DNA of 64,000 bases. Source: Sphagnum magellanicum. Taxonomy: Eukaryota > Streptophyta > Sphagnopsida > Sphagnales > Sphagnaceae. Made by a program: the position numbers and the translations under genes. The stretch spans positions 3,828,041 to 3,892,040 of the forward strand of contig CM038917.1 of the NCBI GenBank assembly GCA_021904315.1, in the 5' to 3' direction. Shown here piece by piece: positions 44,981-58,489 of this stretch (its first letter is position 1; each line of letters starts with the position of its first letter). Below the pieces are notes generated by a model, which ran no database searches, was not told the origin of the DNA, and was given only the letters and a program-made list of their open reading frames with translations.

Positions 44981-47077
44981 CCTATTTACTGTCCCAATTT
45001 CAGTTTTATGGGTGAAAATGTAAAAAAATAAATAATCAAACTTAATTTACAACACAAAAATCCAATCAAAGATTGATGACGGGAAACAAAAAAGGAAGGC
45101 CAAAGAAAGACCAAAGGACACACAGCTTGAAGGAACCCAAAACATGCAGAGAACATACATGATGTCTCCAATGGTATCATGTGTGGTTATTTACTAATCT
45201 CCAAAGTTAAATGCATATCAAATGCGTCCAACTTGTGTCCACACTCACACATGAGAAGATTCAATGTTGAGGGCTCAATCAAATTGAAATGAAAACACAA
45301 TGTTGAAATGAAAGTAGAATGTGCAATGTGAAACAAAGATATAGATGGCTTAACAATTAACCATAGCCTTGCCCCCTTGCCCAAACAAGAATGAATGTGG
45401 GCTTTAGATGCTAAAGAAATGGAATCATCTTCTAAAATAGACATAAAGGATGTGTCATGGTGGATGTCCATCAAATATACATGTAGCCTTGTGGTGTCAG
45501 TAATTGCCAAACTCTCAAAAGAAGGGTGGATCTCCCTAGCTACAGAAGGAAAGCCATCTCACACTACATGTAAACATGATTGAAGCAGGTGTGGAAGCCC
45601 CTCAACCTAAGAAACATACTCCTTCAATATGAGTTTGTCAAAAATACGAAATTTAATGCATAAATATAGAGCCACCAAAACCCAACTCTTTAGAAAAATA
45701 GATGCGGCACAATCCTCCATAGAAAAAAACCCTATACCACCAAAGCATATCGATAGTTGAACCTAGCGCCTCACTAAAGGGCTCTGAAAAGACTCCCATA
45801 ATCTTAGACCCATAATGTCCCTACATACCCACATAACTCTCTTATCAAAACCTGCCAAAAAAAATAGGAATGAAAGAGAAAGAAGTACTATAATGTGAAA
45901 TAAAAAGGTTGACGAACTACACATGAGGACAAAATGCCCAAAGTAACTTATGCATCTCCCAAAAAAAAAAATCGTCAATATGTGCCACATCTTGAGATTA
46001 AACTTTATCAAAAAAATGTATGGCAAAGTCCTAAGAACCCATTGGCACACCCAAAATGTGTAAGCCATGTGTGACCAAAATGCAACCCTAAGGAATTTAT
46101 ATGCTGGAAAGATCTCCAATGGATTTCAAAGCTTACACTTTGACACTTTGACCCTAAGCCCAACCAAGGGTAATTGGGTTGAAAGGTGGTCAAAAGCGCA
46201 GGTAATCTCACTCGTAGACCTTATCATGTGGGTATCGTTTGCTAGGGATGGAAAGACGCAATTAAAGGCCCACATGAGGTTTCTAGAAGAACTCAATAAT
46301 GGGCCAAAGTAAATAAAGGACTTCCTAAGGGGTCACCCTACCTTATGCCTAAAGATGACTCAATATGGTGACCCCTTCCACATGTTACCCATGCTGGTAG
46401 TAAAGAAAAAAATGAACACCATAAAACAACATAATAAAGGGGACAATGTTCGCCAAAGGCCCTCAGGCATCACACAACTCTCTAAAAATAGCAACTCAAA
46501 AAACGTTATTTAAAACATTTTTAACATCAATTCACATCACAACCCAATCAAGGTGTAAGTCAAAGAAGGTTTAGATGCCAAAAGGGATGGCCTCATAGCC
46601 TCGAAGGTTTGAAACTCCAAATTGATTGGGGGATAGGTGCTCATGAAATGGCCCTTAAAGTTGTAGGACAATGGAACAATTAATAAGTTGAAAAAACACC
46701 TCGCATGTGGTAATAGGACAAAAACCACCAATGTCCTTTGCCATTGCCAACAATTTGTTAGCCCATAGCACTAAGGCCATCGACCTAGGGATATCCCCAC
46801 GAACAATAATGGCAGTAGCTTGGAATAATTTTGAAAACCTTAAGGATGGGTCTTCAAGTATGAAGCATCTTGAAATATGCTCATATACCATCCTAGAAAG
46901 GCCACCCGAAAACAAATAGGGAGCAATGGCTAACGCTTGCGCGAACAGAGTCCTATCTAGAACAAAAGTGTGTTCAAACTGATAGTCAAAATTAGGAAGA
47001 AGGACAAGGTCTAAAAGAAGGGGGTGCAATTGGCGTATAGTAGCAAAAGTGTCATCCGAAGGAATAGTTAGTGTCAT
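44980..47077 (-). mobile_element. Decayed LINE (non-LTR retrotransposon) ORF2: reverse transcriptase and C-terminal finger
   Basis: Read on the minus strand from 47077 to about 44980. The upstream part has FDYQFEHTFVLDRTLF and the reverse transcriptase entry motif NKLLAMAKDIGGFCPI (compare LxALxKPxGGxRPIAV, 46700-46760). The catalytic YADD-type box appears as LANDTHM at 46225-46245, with one Asp replaced by Asn. SKCKL and a GFDKRVMWVCRDIMGLRLWE segment follow (45763-45860). The C-terminal piece at 45187-45510 has LHVYLMDIHHD, SCLGKGARLWLIV and a C-x-C-G-x(n)-H finger (CECGHKLDAFDMHL). It changes frame and carries stops throughout. No poly-A tail or target duplication was assigned. Confidence 0.8.
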
Positions 47078-48130
47078 GGGCTAAAGAACCTTAACAACAC
47101 CACTAAACTCGCTAACTCTCTTTAAAGTTAGACATTGGCGAAAATGAGTGGTCGAAGAATCTTCTCATGAATGGTGAACTATGCACATGAAGCACGTGAA
47201 GACTCCTCCTAAAGAAAAGACCAATTGCCTGCCACAAACCTCTTGAGGCAAGCAAAAACCTTTCATTGATATGAACAACCTCTTCAAATATAGCGTAAAC
47301 ACCAACAGGGCAATAGGAGGAAAAGGAACCATTTTAACTCATCCGTTAGGTTTCGCAATTTAATCAAAGGGTAAACAAAAAGCTTTCCTTACATCGTCTT
47401 GGATGGCTCAAAGGATCTTATAAAATAAACGAAGGCATGCAAAATGAGACTCAACCAGCCCCAAAATGGAGCTAGGTTGAACCTGAAGCCAAACCCCAAA
47501 AGTAAAAGAAATAGAACCAAGGAGAAACACAAAAGGGGAGGACACCTACAAAGATAAAATAGTTTGGCTAGCTTGGGAAACAAGACTAACAGGAAGGTGA
47601 ACACTCTTGACATGCCTTGAGAGGCCGCCTAAAGTGTAAAAGCCAAAACAATGAGGACAAGGGGTATCTCAAACCAACAGGGGACGTAAAGAAGGAACCA
47701 TTCAAAAAAAAATTACACCCAAAACCCCTAGGAAGCAAAACCCAAGCACCCCCCCCCCTCCCCAAAAAACCCTCCAGAACCCTTAAGAAACAAAAGTTCA
47801 AGCAAACCTACCCCCCACCCCAAAAAAAAAGGAGGACAAAAACTTTTCTACCATTGCAGGAGCTTACCAATGATGGCAAGCCTAGTCGTTATAGGAGCAC
47901 AACAACTTTGATCTCTTACAAACTACACGTTCCCGTCATCTACAGGTTCGGATCCCTAATTTTTGTGATAAACCACCAGGAAGAAGTTGTGTTAGACTCT
48001 TCCGTCCTTCGTGCAATTCAACCATGGCTCCTCTCAACCATGGAGCTGTTGGGTTCTTTGTCTTATTTCGTTCTCATGGGTTGCCATCACCTAGTCTCGC
48101 TACACATTTTGGCACTTCATACTCCAACTT
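47078..48130. other. Probable 5' continuation of the LINE, unrecognisable
   Basis: Minus-strand frames at 47389-47801 may continue the LINE upstream but show no motif. A C-run lies at 47750-47763. The long plus-strand frame at 47617-48135 is basic and Pro/Lys-rich because of A and C runs and is not taken as a gene. Confidence 0.4.
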
Positions 48131-48490
48131 TCTAACCAACAGATTTTGCAGGTCTTTCCTTCATTGAGTAACAAGGCTTTCTCTTTTCAAACCATGTTAA
48201 TCCCCTAAACACACATATATCAAACTTTCATTCACAAAACTATGTGTGGTTCATTAATAATTTTTCAACCAAACTTGGATGTGAAAAATATTTTCACAAG
48301 GTCACATACTGAAAACCATTGGAGATGCTCTAAGGGCATGAAAAAAAATGGCACTTATTACAAGTGAAATATTTTTTATTTTGTATGGTGAGCATCACAA
48401 AATATGCCATTAAATTTATGAGAATTGTTTAAGGTTCCTTAAATTGCACAAATCATGTACTTAGGTGTTCATAATTCACACCATGAAAGT

Positions 48491-48727
48491 TTTTTGGGCC
48501 TTGCCTTCATAGGGACAAAGCCTATCACATTGGATCCAACCTTTGGAAATTTTACTTTATTAGAACTAGTTTCACATTAGGTGAACCAGTTTCTTTGATG
48601 AAAATGTTTAGAGTGTTTAAATTTGAATGGATTTTTTTGGTGTTCAAAGTGTCGACACAATAGGTAAACACGCAACATCTCATCTATTGGCAAGGCTTGA
48701 GTTTTGTGATGTCTTGTTTTGGAAAAC
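48491..48727 (-). repeat. Dispersed repeat B, copy 2
   Basis: Inverted match to 5435-5665, sharing the same 17-19-base identical blocks. No coding content. Confidence 0.8.
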
Positions 48728-51579
48728 AAGTTGAATGAAAATTTTGTAGTTTAAAATATAATGGCATTTTATTGGTAGTTTTCAAGACATTAAAAAAACG
48801 GTTTTATTATATGAAAGTTTTCAAAAATATTATTATGTTATAGGTGCCTAAAAGATTGAATGTCATCCTAAGCAAAGATCTTCCTTTAGCAATATCTTTG
48901 TCACATAAGACCTATTGAGTGTGAAAATAATTTTGTATTAGAATTTCTTTCAAATGCATAACCTATGTTTAAGTATTTTATGACTTGCATAACACAAAAA
49001 ATGGAAATTTGGTAGTTGGTTGGTGGTACATCACATCTTACAAGGCACATTTAGATAACAAAATGGAAATTCTTGTTTGTAATTTCATTAGTTTCTTTAG
49101 CTACATGTTCAAGTGTTTATAACAAAAATTAGGAATGGGATACGTGCATTAGATTGCAATATGGTATTTCTTCAGAAGGCATGGAAACATAAATCAAGTA
49201 GATATTGACATACATTGAAATATCTGGCAAAACATGAATGAGTGTGCCTATAATGCACATGTATTTCAATTGTTATAAATGGCTTCATAATGTGATGGTT
49301 AAATGGCTTCTTGCAGTGGATCTAATTGAGAAAGTTATTGATCTACCAATTAATAATGTGATTAATTTAAAATAAAGACAAATTATAAAAAAAACTAGTT
49401 GAAGATTGGTTATAAAACAATATTTCTTTTCACAACCTTGTTCTAAGTTTTTGCAAACAAGCTTATGATTCTAAATTTAAGTTTCAATTTTGAACTTTTG
49501 AAATAAGGTTTTTCTTTTGTTAGTTCCTTTTGCAATAAACTTTTTAAATGAACTTCTTTTGTGAAATTTGTGAACGCTAAGCAATGTGAGGTCAAATTTG
49601 AGTGGAGTGTTTGGAATCAAGTGAGTAAGGTTACAAATGTTTTTTTTTTGGAATTTTGACTTTCGAGAGAAGGTTTCCTCTCCAATGTGGTTTTTTTTTT
49701 AATAAATGATTTTTAAAAAATGAGGTTTAGTCTTTTCATCTGAGATGGTGTTCATATCCACCGCATCAAATGAAGAAGATGAAATGTTTTATGATTGTTC
49801 TATTGAAGACCACACATGTTAGTAATGTTTTTTCCTTTCATCGTGATAATATTGTGTGTTTGCTTATATGTTTTGTTAGATCATATAAACCCTAACAACT
49901 TCATGGCTTGCAAAATCTTTAGAAAAAATCAAAACTTTTCCTCCAACCACATTAAAATATGAAGTGCCTTTTACCTTAAAAGTCATAAATTATAAACCAC
50001 CATTAAAAGCAGGATTTCCAAAGCTTTTGACCCCAAAACCCATAGACCAAAAATTTGAATACAAGAACCCCAACCATCTATTCTTTGTTCTCATAAATGT
50101 GTTTGTCATTCAACAAATTCTAACTTGTTTGCCCATGTACTCTATGATGATGTGGCAACTTTCAAAAACATACAAATCTTGGTACAAGGTTGCGGGTGAA
50201 ATTGTGGCTTAGAATATGTTCGAGATTATGAAAACTAACATGTCTTACCACCAAATAATTCAAATTTGAGGACTTACAAGGTGTTTGTTTAAAGCCCAAT
50301 TCCAACTTAAATTGAAATGCTTGAAAATGTTACTTTTTAGATAAATGAATTACTAGAGCTAAATGATTTCCAAAATAAATTTTTGTATAATCAAATTATG
50401 TATTATTTAAACTTAAATTTGTTTGGTGATCTTCTTTCGAAGTTTTGATGAAACAAAGCTTAATCCCACAAATCAAGGTGGCTTTCCTTCTAATTTTTAT
50501 TATGACATGGTCATTTAAACCCTTTTGGTGGGTCATTTAAAAAAAAATTTGGTGAAACAAACCAAAATATGGCATTTGCACATGGTGATCTTAATGGTTT
50601 TGATTTCCAATGACCAATTCTAGTGATTGGTTTAGAATCCATAAATAGTTTTGGTGGATATGTTTTGGTTTTTTCATTCAAGTTGAATGTGAATGTTGTG
50701 TGTGTGGGTTTTTCAAAAAATATGGCAAGTTTTTCAAACGTGAGCCGGTGAGTTAATTGTAGAAACCTGAGTGTCGAACCCAATTATTTTGTAGAAGGCA
50801 AAACAACCCGACCATAACAAGGCGTTTTGGCAAATTGTGGGATTTTTACAATTTAACACACTTATTGTAACATATAACCTTTACTTTATGGCTTATAGCA
50901 TTGACCAAAATAATTAAATCAATTGATCCCAAATGCCATTTGGAAATCCATCTATTATGATTACTTCAAGGTTACTTTTAGGCCCAATTTATTGAGGAAA
51001 TTTTGAAGGAATGTCTATTAAAAAATTTGAAGGAATTAAAAATGAGCAATTACAATGAAAAGGATTCATAATGAACCACGTTGCAATGTGATTCAAGGTT
51101 TTTGAACAATTGAAAACCATTCAAGGGCAAGTAAACCATAAATGTTTAAGAGGTGACAAAATTTCATCAATCTCACACCCATAACTTTAACCCTATTCTT
51201 AGCTTTAACTTTAACCATAGTCCTCCCCATGATGATTCAAATGTAGTGTCTTTGGACCTTATCCTTATGACCACCTTGTCAAAATGCAAGGCCCTAAAAC
51301 AAAACTAAACAAAGGGAAGATATCAACAGTGAACTTCAAGAACATGGCAACTATGGCAATTAGATTTTCCTTTGCATCCAATGTCCATGATGCCTTTTTA
51401 TTAAACAAAATGGGCATCAACCACGAGAGGAAGAACAAAGTAAAAGTTAGTAATTTGAAGATGGTTAAACATGTTGAAATGACTTTAAAAGAGGAATTTA
51501 GAACAAAAGTTAAAACAAATCTAAAATTGTAGTTAATGTATTGATGTATTATTTTATGTAATTTAAAATCTACATAAAA
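48728..51579. other. Non-coding AT-rich DNA
   Basis: No credible gene over about 2.9 kb. The longest frame (51284-51532) has no recognised domain and sits in low-complexity sequence. Confidence 0.5.
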
Positions 51580-51965
51580 TTTAAACCCTAAACCCTAAAT
51601 TCAAACTTTATGCACCAATTCAGACCATAAACCATAATAACAACCCCTAAAACCTTAATTTAAAACCTTAGCCTTAAACTCAAACCTTAAAACCTTTAAC
51701 CCTAAATTTACACCTTTAACTATAATTTCAAAAAATTTAATTTTAATTTTAACTATAAGTTTGAATCTAAACCTTAAAACATTAATAACAAACTCTAACA
51801 CCCAAGTTTTAGACATTAATCCTAAATCCAAAACTTAAAACCTAAACCCTAAATCTAGACTTTAAATTTTAATTTCAAACTTTAACCCTAAACCTTAAAG
51901 CCCAACATAAACTCTACTCTCAAACCTTGAACCCTAAAAATCATACTTTCAAGCTAACCCTAAAA
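51580..51965 (+). repeat. Degenerate interstitial telomere-like tract (CCCTAAA)
   Basis: Starts with two exact AAACCCTAAACCCTAAA-type units and continues for about 385 bases as variants (AAACCTTAAA, TAACCCTAAA). The motif is that of plant telomeres (TTTAGGG) read on the C-rich strand. Confidence 0.75.
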
Positions 51966-54419
51966 TCATTTAAATTTTTTATCATGCAACTTTCAAAAGT
52001 AAAAATGCTCGCATGTGAACTTAATGTGGGAGGTAATTACTAGCATTATTTAAATTGTTAGTTTTATGAACTTTGTCAATGTGAAATTATCATACAATTA
52101 ACAACCACAACACTGTCATTATTCATGTGTCATTTTCATATTCAATAATGTTGTGTTAAATTAACACGAAATCCATGCATGACATATTTCATACCAATGT
52201 AATGTTGGAATAATGCACAACAATATTCCCATAATATTAACATTCAATAAATGCACGAGGATTTAATGTAACTCACATCAATTAAATGCCCCGTATTGTG
52301 TCTATGTTATTATGGCATATATTTGTGTCCTTACATATTTTGCACAAAATTTAGCACAATTATTACTTAGACCTTTAGAAATTTTATGCATTTTTCAAAC
52401 AATACATAAATTGTAAAAGATTGAAAGACAAATAATTGAAAGTTGTTGTTGGAGTAGCTACCACATGGATGTTGCCTCTTGATTGCTTTAAATTCCTTGC
52501 AACACACCTACATATGTAAACAATCACATTTATAGTATAGACATATGCCACCAAATCATTGGATTCTTGAACTAAACATCATATCGAATTTTGTTCACTC
52601 AATCACATTGCTCAACATTTTTTTCCAATTTCTCATGTATAAATAGTCAAAATGAATTATCCTAAACTTGTTGTGTAGTTTCACATGCCACAAGACACCA
52701 CAAACACAATGTCCTTGAATTTTGGATCCTATTTCAATTCTTACTTAATTTCAAATTTTGTAAGCATTTTTTATCGAAGAAGTTGAGTTGGTTGGCTATG
52801 TACAAGAATAGGTGGGAATTAAATAATGGATATTTGAAGTGGTCACTCTTCAAGTTTTTCATGCTTAGGGTTGCCCAACTTAGCTTATAGTTCATCATGC
52901 ATTATAATATTATAAAGGTCATATGCAACACTAAAACTATACATTTTTGTCCTTCAAAACCCTTGGTATGACAAAAATGTATTATTTCAAGGTTCACAAA
53001 TCTAACTTATTTAAAACTTTTCATTACACAAAATACATAAAATATCAATCATACTTTGCAATTAACAAACTATCACACAAGGAAAGACCTTGAAAATAAA
53101 AATTGAATAAGCAATTGACATTTCATAAACCTCATTTATATTAGTAGTTGTACTAATGGGGGTGGACAATGCCTCCTAAATCTATTTCATGTATCAACTT
53201 GCTCATTGATTTCATCTATTGTCTTATCCAATTAATGTCATCTATGTTTTGAAACTTGCAAAAGACATTTCAATTATGTATAATGAAAAAACAACCTCAT
53301 GTGTGTAGTAGTACTCACAAAATGTTCACATGAATTCAAGCACATATGTTTTAAAACCTCCAAAATTGTTAATATACACACCTATGAAATTGGGTTGGAA
53401 AAAATCCATGGTAAAATGTAAGATGTAGCCAATGTATTAGTTGTAACAAAACACAAGCAAATATAACAACAATAGGGGCCTAATCCTAACCTTGTGAATG
53501 TCACCCAAAGTCTTATTGAATGAACACCTAACCACAATGTTGGTTAATTCAACCAACAAGTGGGTTCATCTTTAATCCCTAAAATGAAACTCAAAGTTTC
53601 AAAGTAACACAACAACAACACATGGTGACCATATTTTCAAAATGTAAGACTAAATGAAAAATACCCATTAACATTGGTGATGTGACCATGTCCATCATGT
53701 TTTTCTACACTACATAAAAAACCACAAATCCATGGGTGAGGAGTTAGCAAAGAATGTTACCATTGAAAGTGTACAACACAAAATTTGCTTATTGAAAAAT
53801 GTGGAGAATTTTTGCAAGTTTGTTTTTAGCTTTCGTAAATTTTTTTTCTTGATTGACTTGTCAAATCATCTATTAAATGGTGTAATACCTTTGTAGATGC
53901 CTTGGAAAAGTATAAAAACATTAGAGTTTTAAAGGCCATGAACACTTCTATTTTTTGGGATTTATCATGTGATTGTCAACAATTGGACAATGTTCTTAAT
54001 TGTTAAAATTCATTATGATAAAAAATGGATTATAGGACTATATGATTGCATTTATAATTGTATGTGTCAAATGTGATTACTTGATTATGTAGTTCAAATG
54101 TTCACATTGCTTACACCATGAATTATATCCATGCCCCAATCACAAATGCCATTAAGATTGTTGTCTTGATTATTATATCACATTCAACAATTACATGGAA
54201 AAGTATCCAATGGTTCAAATTGAACAACATTATTAGCGGATTATATTATTATGATAAAATAATTAATAATGATAACCCATGAAACGTTGACATGTGGTAA
54301 ACAAGGCAATGGCCAACACCAACACATGTTAATACATAGTATAACCATGTGCATCAATATGATATATTATATTATATTTATATCAACTATCATGATTTGG
54401 TCATGTAGCTACTCATCAA
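51966..54419. other. Non-coding AT-rich DNA
   Basis: Nothing recognisable. Confidence 0.5.
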
Positions 54420-54825
54420 CTAATCATGTTTAACCATGTGTCAACATAGGGCATCCCAAATTTTTTTGTTTCGCTTCAATGTGAACACATGTTAAAAGCA
54501 AAACCAATGAAATGATGACATTTGTCACCATAACAAATGGACACGTATTTAAATTTAAGCTAAGTTTTTTTCACGAATAATTTCAATGTAACCAATAACA
54601 TGTTGACACACGTAGTTTGTGGCTAATCATGTTTAGCCATGTCTCAATGTGAAAACATCCCAATTTGTTTGGTTTCAACTTGAATGTGAATAGGTGAAGA
54701 GGAGAACTAATCAGTTATGGTGACATGTATTACATTAGCAAATAGCCACGTACCTTCTAGGTGAGTATTTTTCATAAATAATTTGAGTACAAGCAATAAC
54801 ATGTTGGCACATGACATTTTACGAT
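54420..54825 (+). repeat. 203-bp tandem duplication
   Basis: Units 54420-54622 and 54623-54825 share CTAATCATGTTTA(A/G)CCATGT, CATCCCAA, TTGAATGTGAA-like, TTTTTCA(C/T)(G/A)AATAATTT and CAATAACATGTTG(A/G)CACA. Identity is moderate. Confidence 0.8.
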
Positions 54826-55972
54826 TAATCAAAATGAATTATTTGGGTTTCATTTTTGGATGAAGGTTAGGGTTTTGTTAAGTAATCAATTACAATGTGC
54901 CATGTTTTTTTCTTGTGTTGGTGGGAAAAATTTAAGGTTTCAACTTTAATTTTGGGGGCTATAAATTAGTATCACATCTCATTTTTTGAGTAATTTATAA
55001 AGTTTATAAGTTTATAAGTTCCATAAATCTATATCAGGGTTCCATAAATAAGGTTTAAATTTCAATATTGAAATGAATCAACATTTACCATGTGACAACC
55101 TTTGATTAATGGAAAATGTTTTATTTGGTTTCATCCCAAATTAGGGTTAATGTTCCAAATTAATAAAACATGTCAACTTGTGATGGGACAAAATGTTAAT
55201 GTTTATGCCTCCTTTTTTACCTACATATTATTGACACATGTCAATTTTCCATTTGTTGGAATATACATTAAGATTTAATTGGGTTTTAGAGCTAGGGCTA
55301 AGGTACATGTTAAAAGATTATTGGCTATTGCCATGTGTTTGTCTTCCAATGGAATTTTTTAGGGTTTTGATGTGAATTTAGGGTTTGGTTGTTGGCCTAT
55401 GAATTATTACCACATGTACAATTAACATTTAAAGCAAAAATAGGTTGGGTTGGGGTTAAGGTTTCAATTATAGTTAATAGTTAATTAGGGTTAATGGTTT
55501 AGGTTTTTAATTTGTAAATAAACTTATGTTTTTCCTACCCATGCAAGGTCTACCAAATCTATAATTGGACCATGGTTTCAAAAGTCCCTCATAAAACAAT
55601 GTTGAAATTATGTATACAAAATTTGATTACAACAAAAATTTTAGCCATGAATTTTTTATTTTATGATTTTTCAAAATGTTATTAACGCATTTCCCATGCC
55701 TTTTGAACGAATTATAATTTATCACAACATTAACCAACTTGTAATCCTAAGCCCATTGGTACCTTGTTGATGTTGGACCTAGCTTGTTTAAAAAACTTTC
55801 TTGACCAAATGATGATAACCCTTTCTATGTCTTTTAATTTTTGAACAAAAGCATCTCTTGTTAATTTAAGAAATGGCACTATAGCATTGGACATAAACAC
55901 ATTTCCTATTTGTATTATATTACCGAATTATCTTTAAGCACACTATTGTTTTTGATTTTGTGGCAATTCTTT
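54826..55972. other. Non-coding DNA with reverse-oriented telomere-like motifs
   Basis: Scattered TTAGGGTT and GGTTAGGG motifs (54866, 55143, 55367, 55487) are on the opposite strand from the tract at 51580. No gene. Confidence 0.45.
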
Positions 55973-55977
55973 CTAGC

Positions 55978-57395
55978 TATTGCAACCCTAGCCTTGGGCT
56001 TGCGACCAAGGCAAAAGGCTTGCAAGGGTGTGGCCCAAGACTAAACCTAGGAGTCGCATTCTCATGCCCCCGGGAGTGCAAAAAAGTGTGAGGGAAAGAA
56101 CCCTCACACTCCCAAGTGAACTCCTATGTTGGGAGTTGGAGTCCCGATGGATTCCTGAATGTTCAGAAAGTGATTGCAAGGGTCAAAACCTAATGGTTTG
56201 AGGAGTTCTTTATACCATTGGAAAGTTATTGAAACTTAAATGTTTGAAATGAGCTCGCATGACCCATTTGGACATCTGAAACACAAGTTATGGCCAAAAG
56301 AAGGGCCGGGAATCAAATTGGCAGTTTGACTCCCGACCATTAAAAATCAGAAATCACCCCGATTTCCTTTTGTGCAGGTGGCGTGCCACATATTGTTGGA
56401 AAGCTCTTGAGGAGGGCCACAACTTTTTTTTAAACGTCATCTTAATCGAAGGTTTTCACACAAAGTTATGAGGCCCCAAAGTCATGGGAGTCCCAACTTT
56501 GGCAATTTCGGGACTCCCACTTGGGAGTCCCAGGACAAAAAGCCATTTGGATGTGGGCTTCATGGAGAGACACATAATCTTATATATTAATTCACTTAGT
56601 CCGTCCGTCCGTCTTTTACTTATCTCTTACTTCTTTCGATTCCTGGCCCCTTCCATAAGTGTGTTTGTCTGTTACTTCTTTACTGACCGAGTCTCGAGTC
56701 CCGAGTCCCGACCAATCCGGGTCCCAAGTCCCAATGCTTAGGTATTTACTAGGGTGCCAGCGGTCAAAGAGCCGAACGGTAAAAAAAAACCTGGCGCGAG
56801 TCGGGCGGCGCCCAGGTGTGTGGAACCACGGGAGTAAGTATTAAACCAGGGCGGTGACGAAGCCTGGTCTCCCCACGAAGACCCAGGTCCCGAGCCATAA
56901 ACCAAGCTCTTTGCCACGAGTGGACCGGAATAGGGCTGGTGTGTTTCCGGGGGCTGTCGCCGACACCAGCCTGGGTACCCGAGCTCGGTCGTCTCTTTCC
57001 TTTCTTTCTGTAGCTCGAGAAGGGAAGGGGCTGGGCACGGGCGGATTGTGTCCGAACGTCACATTATATATTATAACTAGTATATTATAAAGGGAAAGGT
57101 GGTGGCTTCCCTCAAGTCCGGGCCGTGGTGAGTCTTGTGAGTCTAAGTTTGCCCGTGGTTCGTCCTAGCACCAAAAGTGCTTCAATTATGCATTAACCAC
57201 CTTGTATTGGTTTTGTGCAGGTCCATGTGAATAGTTGATGTTTGTCACTATTCCTAGTCCCATTTCGGAGCTCCAACACGCCCCTTTACCCCTTAAAGTG
57301 CTACAAGCCAGGGAGCGTGCCTTAACTCTTTGCTTTTTCGTTGTCTTCAATTTGGACTCACATTTGAGTCCATTAAGGAACTTGGGGATGCGTCA
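55978..57395 (-). mobile_element. Solo LTR (family A, copy 2), carrying a nested insertion
   Basis: Reverse-complement relative of 2822-3640, flanked by a perfect 5-bp duplication CTAGC (55973-55977 and 57396-57400). Read on the minus strand it starts TGACGCATCCCCAAG and ends GGGTTGCAATA. Shared internal blocks include CATCCAAATGGCTTTTT, GTCGGGAGTCAAA, CCCTTCTTTTG-CCATAACTT and AGATGTCCAAATGG. Without the nested insertion at 56590-57063 it is about 0.93 kb. No internal retrotransposon genes. Confidence 0.82.
56590..57063. mobile_element. GC-rich 474-bp insertion with 10-bp target duplication
   Basis: The block is bounded by identical TTATATATTA at 56580-56589 and 57064-57073 and is absent from the sister LTR at 2822-3640. 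It is GC-rich, unlike everything around it. It has a (CCGT)n stretch near the left end, runs of CGAGTCCCGAGTCCC, and CCTGGCGCGAGTCGGGCGGCGCCCAGG as an imperfect hairpin-forming patch. No terminal inverted repeat, tRNA-like promoter, poly-A tail or protein is recognised. The variable-length duplication suggests target-primed retroposition of a non-coding RNA or a Mutator-type insertion. Confidence 0.7.
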
Positions 57396-57400
57396 CTAGC

Positions 57401-58489
57401 AATGGAACAACATGAACCTTAAACTATGATGAAAAATTTAATATACATCCAAAATGGGATGAAAAATCCAACAACCAAATGAAAAAAAAGGGATGAAAAG
57501 TTTGGTTTTTTATGAACATTTTAAAGTTTAGAATCAAATGGATGAAAATTGAATGATGTGGATCAATATTTTGGATGATATTTTTGGATAAATAATTTGG
57601 ATGATATTTTGCAAATGTCATTTTAACATGAATTGGGTACGAACCTTTAAGGCCAAAACCAAAGTTATACACAATTATAATTTTATTACATGTATTCATG
57701 TTATATTTTAACTACTAATGTGCAATAGATAGTTTTATCGCATTTGGTTCATGCATTGACTTGAGGAAGACACGCATGTTCACACATAATAATGACCAAA
57801 ACCAATTTATCAAAATTCAAAACAACTTCAACCATTTCAATGCATTGGGCACCATACCAAAATTATAACCCATAAAACTCATGTACTAAAGTTGATTTCA
57901 CTTCTTCGAGTGCATAAATTTTGTCCTTCAAATGCTTATGCCATGCATCCCACTATTTAAAGTTGACTTTCAAAACCTTTAAAAATATCTTAAACTTTTA
58001 GCACAATTGTGCCATGCATTATTGTTGGTTTTCACAAGTTGTGAATATGTGTATCAAGAATATGAAATTTTGTAAACATCTTCATGTGAAATAAATATTG
58101 CTACTAGTTGTGATTTTTTTGTATGACCACCATACAAATTCATGGGATGTTGTAGCTGCATGGAAATTGTGTGTAGGCAATATGAAACTAGAAAATGACA
58201 TTTAAAATATGAATACCATTCATTACCAAATCATAGCTAAGTTTGTGATGTTGTGTGCTAAAATGAAAATGAAAAGGAAACTTTAAGCTGAATTATCTTT
58301 TATATCATCCCCATGAGCCCATATGACCTAAAATTTTGCCTCCTACCTAGTCTTCATTTAATTCCACACCTTTGGGGCTGATTTTTTTTGTTTACCCACC
58401 TTATTTACATTTTAACTAAAACCCTTAATCACATTTTTTAATAGCATGTTATTTAAACTTTACATCAACCTTACCCAAAACTTTAAAAA
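57401..58489. other. Non-coding AT-rich DNA
   Basis: About 57477-57615 has repeated GGATGA/GATGATATTTT motifs. No gene. Confidence 0.45.

Noticed and set aside
47617-48135. 172-codon plus-strand frame, Lys/Pro-rich
   Set aside because: It lies over A- and C-runs antisense to the LINE region and matches no domain; composition explains the open frame.
56841-57090. Two overlapping opposite-strand frames in the GC-rich insertion
   Set aside because: GC-rich DNA has few stops by chance; neither frame shows a motif or start context.
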